A stretch of DNA of 12,755 nucleotides from an uncultured Oscillospiraceae bacterium. GTDB taxonomy: Bacteria > Bacillota > Clostridia > Oscillospirales > Oscillospiraceae. Numbering within the stretch: the stretch's first letter is position 1; the number at the start of each line of letters is the position of its first letter. The stretch spans positions 1 to 12,755 of the forward strand of contig CAJUPU010000047.1 of NCBI GenBank assembly GCA_910588495.1, in the 5' to 3' direction. The notes under the pieces are model-generated. The model worked only from the letters and a program-made list of their open reading frames with translations, was not told where the DNA came from and did not search any database. The translations under genes and the position numbers were made by a program. Shown piece by piece: positions 12,041 to 12,755 of this stretch.

Positions 12041-12565
12041 ATGATCGTGAGCGATCCCATCGTCACCATCGAGATGGAGGACGGCGGCGTGATGAAGGCG
12101 GAGCTGTACCCCGCCGTCGCGCCCAACACAGTGAACAACTTTATTTCCCTGGCCCGGTCCGGGTTCTATGACGGGCTGATCTTCCACCGGGTGATCCCCG
12201 GCTTCATGATCCAGGGGGGCGACCCGGACGGCGCCGGCACCGGCGGCCCGGGCTACTCCATCAAGGGGGAATTTGCCCAGAACGGCGTGAAGAACGAGCT
12301 GCTCCACACCCGGGGCGTGCTGTCCATGGCCCGGACCATGGACCCCGACTCGGCGGGCAGCCAGTTCTTCGTGATGGTGGCCGACGCGCCCCACCTGGAC
12401 GGCGGCTACGCCGCCTTCGGCAAGGTGATCGAGGGCATGGAGACGGCGGACGCCATCGTGTCCGCCAAGCGGGACTGGAACGACCGGCCCAAAAAGGACC
12501 AGCGGATGAAGAAGGTCACCGTGGACACCCAGGGCGTGGATTATCCCGCGCCGGAGAAGATCTGA
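12041..12565 (+). CDS. Cyclophilin-type peptidyl-prolyl cis-trans isomerase
   Basis: It catalyses proline cis-trans isomerisation during protein folding. The 174-aa product is a single cyclophilin domain: APNTVNNFISLARSGFYDG at 27-45, the active-site run FHRVIPGFMIQGGDPDGAGTG at 48-67 with catalytic Arg50 and Gln58, SMARTMDPDSAGSQFFV at 95-111, and HLDGGYAAFGKVIEGM near 118-133. The Trp of human cyclophilin A that binds cyclosporin is replaced by His118, as in many bacterial members. There is no signal peptide, so it is cytosolic. The ATG at 12041 follows GAAAGGG and lies 15 bp after smpB. Its stop is followed by tandem hairpins rather than a standard terminator. Confidence 0.95.
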   Translation: MIVSDPIVTIEMEDGGVMKAELYPAVAPNTVNNFISLARSGFYDGLIFHRVIPGFMIQGGDPDGAGTGGPGYSIKGEFAQNGVKNELLHTRGVLSMARTMDPDSAGSQFFVMVADAPHLDGGYAAFGKVIEGMETADAIVSAKRDWNDRPKKDQRMKKVTVDTQGVDYPAPEKI

Positions 12566-12582
12566 CGCAGTTTTTAGGTTAT

Positions 12583-12618
12583 CCTCCCGCAAAGCCGACC
12601 CTCGGGCTTTGTGGGAGG
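12583..12618. repeat. Hairpin repeat, copy 1 (CAAAGCC/GGCTTTG)
   Basis: CCTCCCGCAAAGCC (12583-12596) pairs with 12605-12618 in a 14-bp stem with one central G-U pair and an 8-nt loop. It lies 17 bp after the isomerase stop. No T-run follows, so it is not a standard terminator, although it may shape the mRNA 3' end. Confidence 0.75.
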
Positions 12619-12710
12619 GGCAGAGCAAGGCAGCGCACGGAGCTTTCGCCCCCAGGCGGAAGCGGAACGAAGCGGACTTTGCGGCTTTGAGCGGCCCCAG
12701 GCCGCCGGGG

Positions 12711-12743
12711 TCCCCCAAAGCCGTCCCTCAGGCTTTGTGGGGA
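12711..12743. repeat. Hairpin repeat, copy 2 (CAAAGCC/GGCTTTG)
   Basis: CAAAGCC (12716-12722) pairs with GGCTTTG (12731-12737), extended by TCCCC/GGGGA with one bulged T. Stem and loop sequences are close to those of copy 1, in the same orientation, about 130 bp apart. A further GGCTTTG lies between them near 12683-12689. It is close to the right edge, so more copies may follow. Confidence 0.7.
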
Positions 12744-12755
12744 GAGGAGGAGCAA

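Noticed and set aside
12566..12755. tmRNA (ssrA) gene near smpB
   Set aside because: I see neither the tRNA-like ends nor a tag-coding frame. The region is two tandem hairpins.

Overview
The window is a GC-rich chromosomal segment whose gene content points to an anaerobic Gram-positive of the Clostridia, most likely the Oscillospiraceae (Flavonifractor / Lawsonibacter / Intestinimonas-like). The evidence is a clostridial-type pyruvate:ferredoxin oxidoreductase, a rhodanese-less ThiI, a DUF1934 gene (YwiB-like) next to argS, strong GGAGG-type ribosome sites, and strong G/C bias at third codon positions. The genus is inference. Most of the window is ordinary housekeeping DNA.

Layout, left to right. 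(1) The 5' part of nifJ (minus strand) runs off the left edge. It is read from a clear promoter through a leader of about 220 nt, 148 nt of which can fold into one long imperfect hairpin. A TTGA-N6-TCAA box sits at about -42. (2) comM/yifB (plus) starts from a divergent promoter and converges on secG at a bidirectional terminator. (3) secG and a DUF1846/UPF0371 gene lie on the minus strand, each with its own promoter. (4) thiI (plus) is divergent from DUF1846, with back-to-back promoters. (5) An islet of about 1.4 kb (6126-7519) separates thiI from argS. It is bounded by inverted copies of a multi-hairpin repeat and carries a 59-codon gene of unknown function (minus) and two related small XRE-type regulators (plus). 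A perfect operator-like palindrome lies at the predicted start point of the 59-codon gene. (6) A minus-strand murI - DUF1934 - argS operon follows, with DUF1934 and argS overlapping by 29 bp. (7) A GNAT acetyltransferase of lower GC is divergent from murI. (8) smpB and a cyclophilin-type peptidyl-prolyl isomerase form a plus-strand pair. (9) The right edge carries two similar hairpins in tandem.

The housekeeping genes cover central anaerobic metabolism (nifJ), DNA uptake/recombination (comM), secretion (secG), tRNA thiolation (thiI), arginyl-tRNA synthesis (argS), cell-wall D-glutamate (murI), ribosome rescue (smpB) and protein folding. The parts most worth a second look are the nifJ leader, the small-gene/XRE islet with its operator, and the repeat hairpins around it. 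I saw no CRISPR array, rRNA, tRNA, transposase or integrase.
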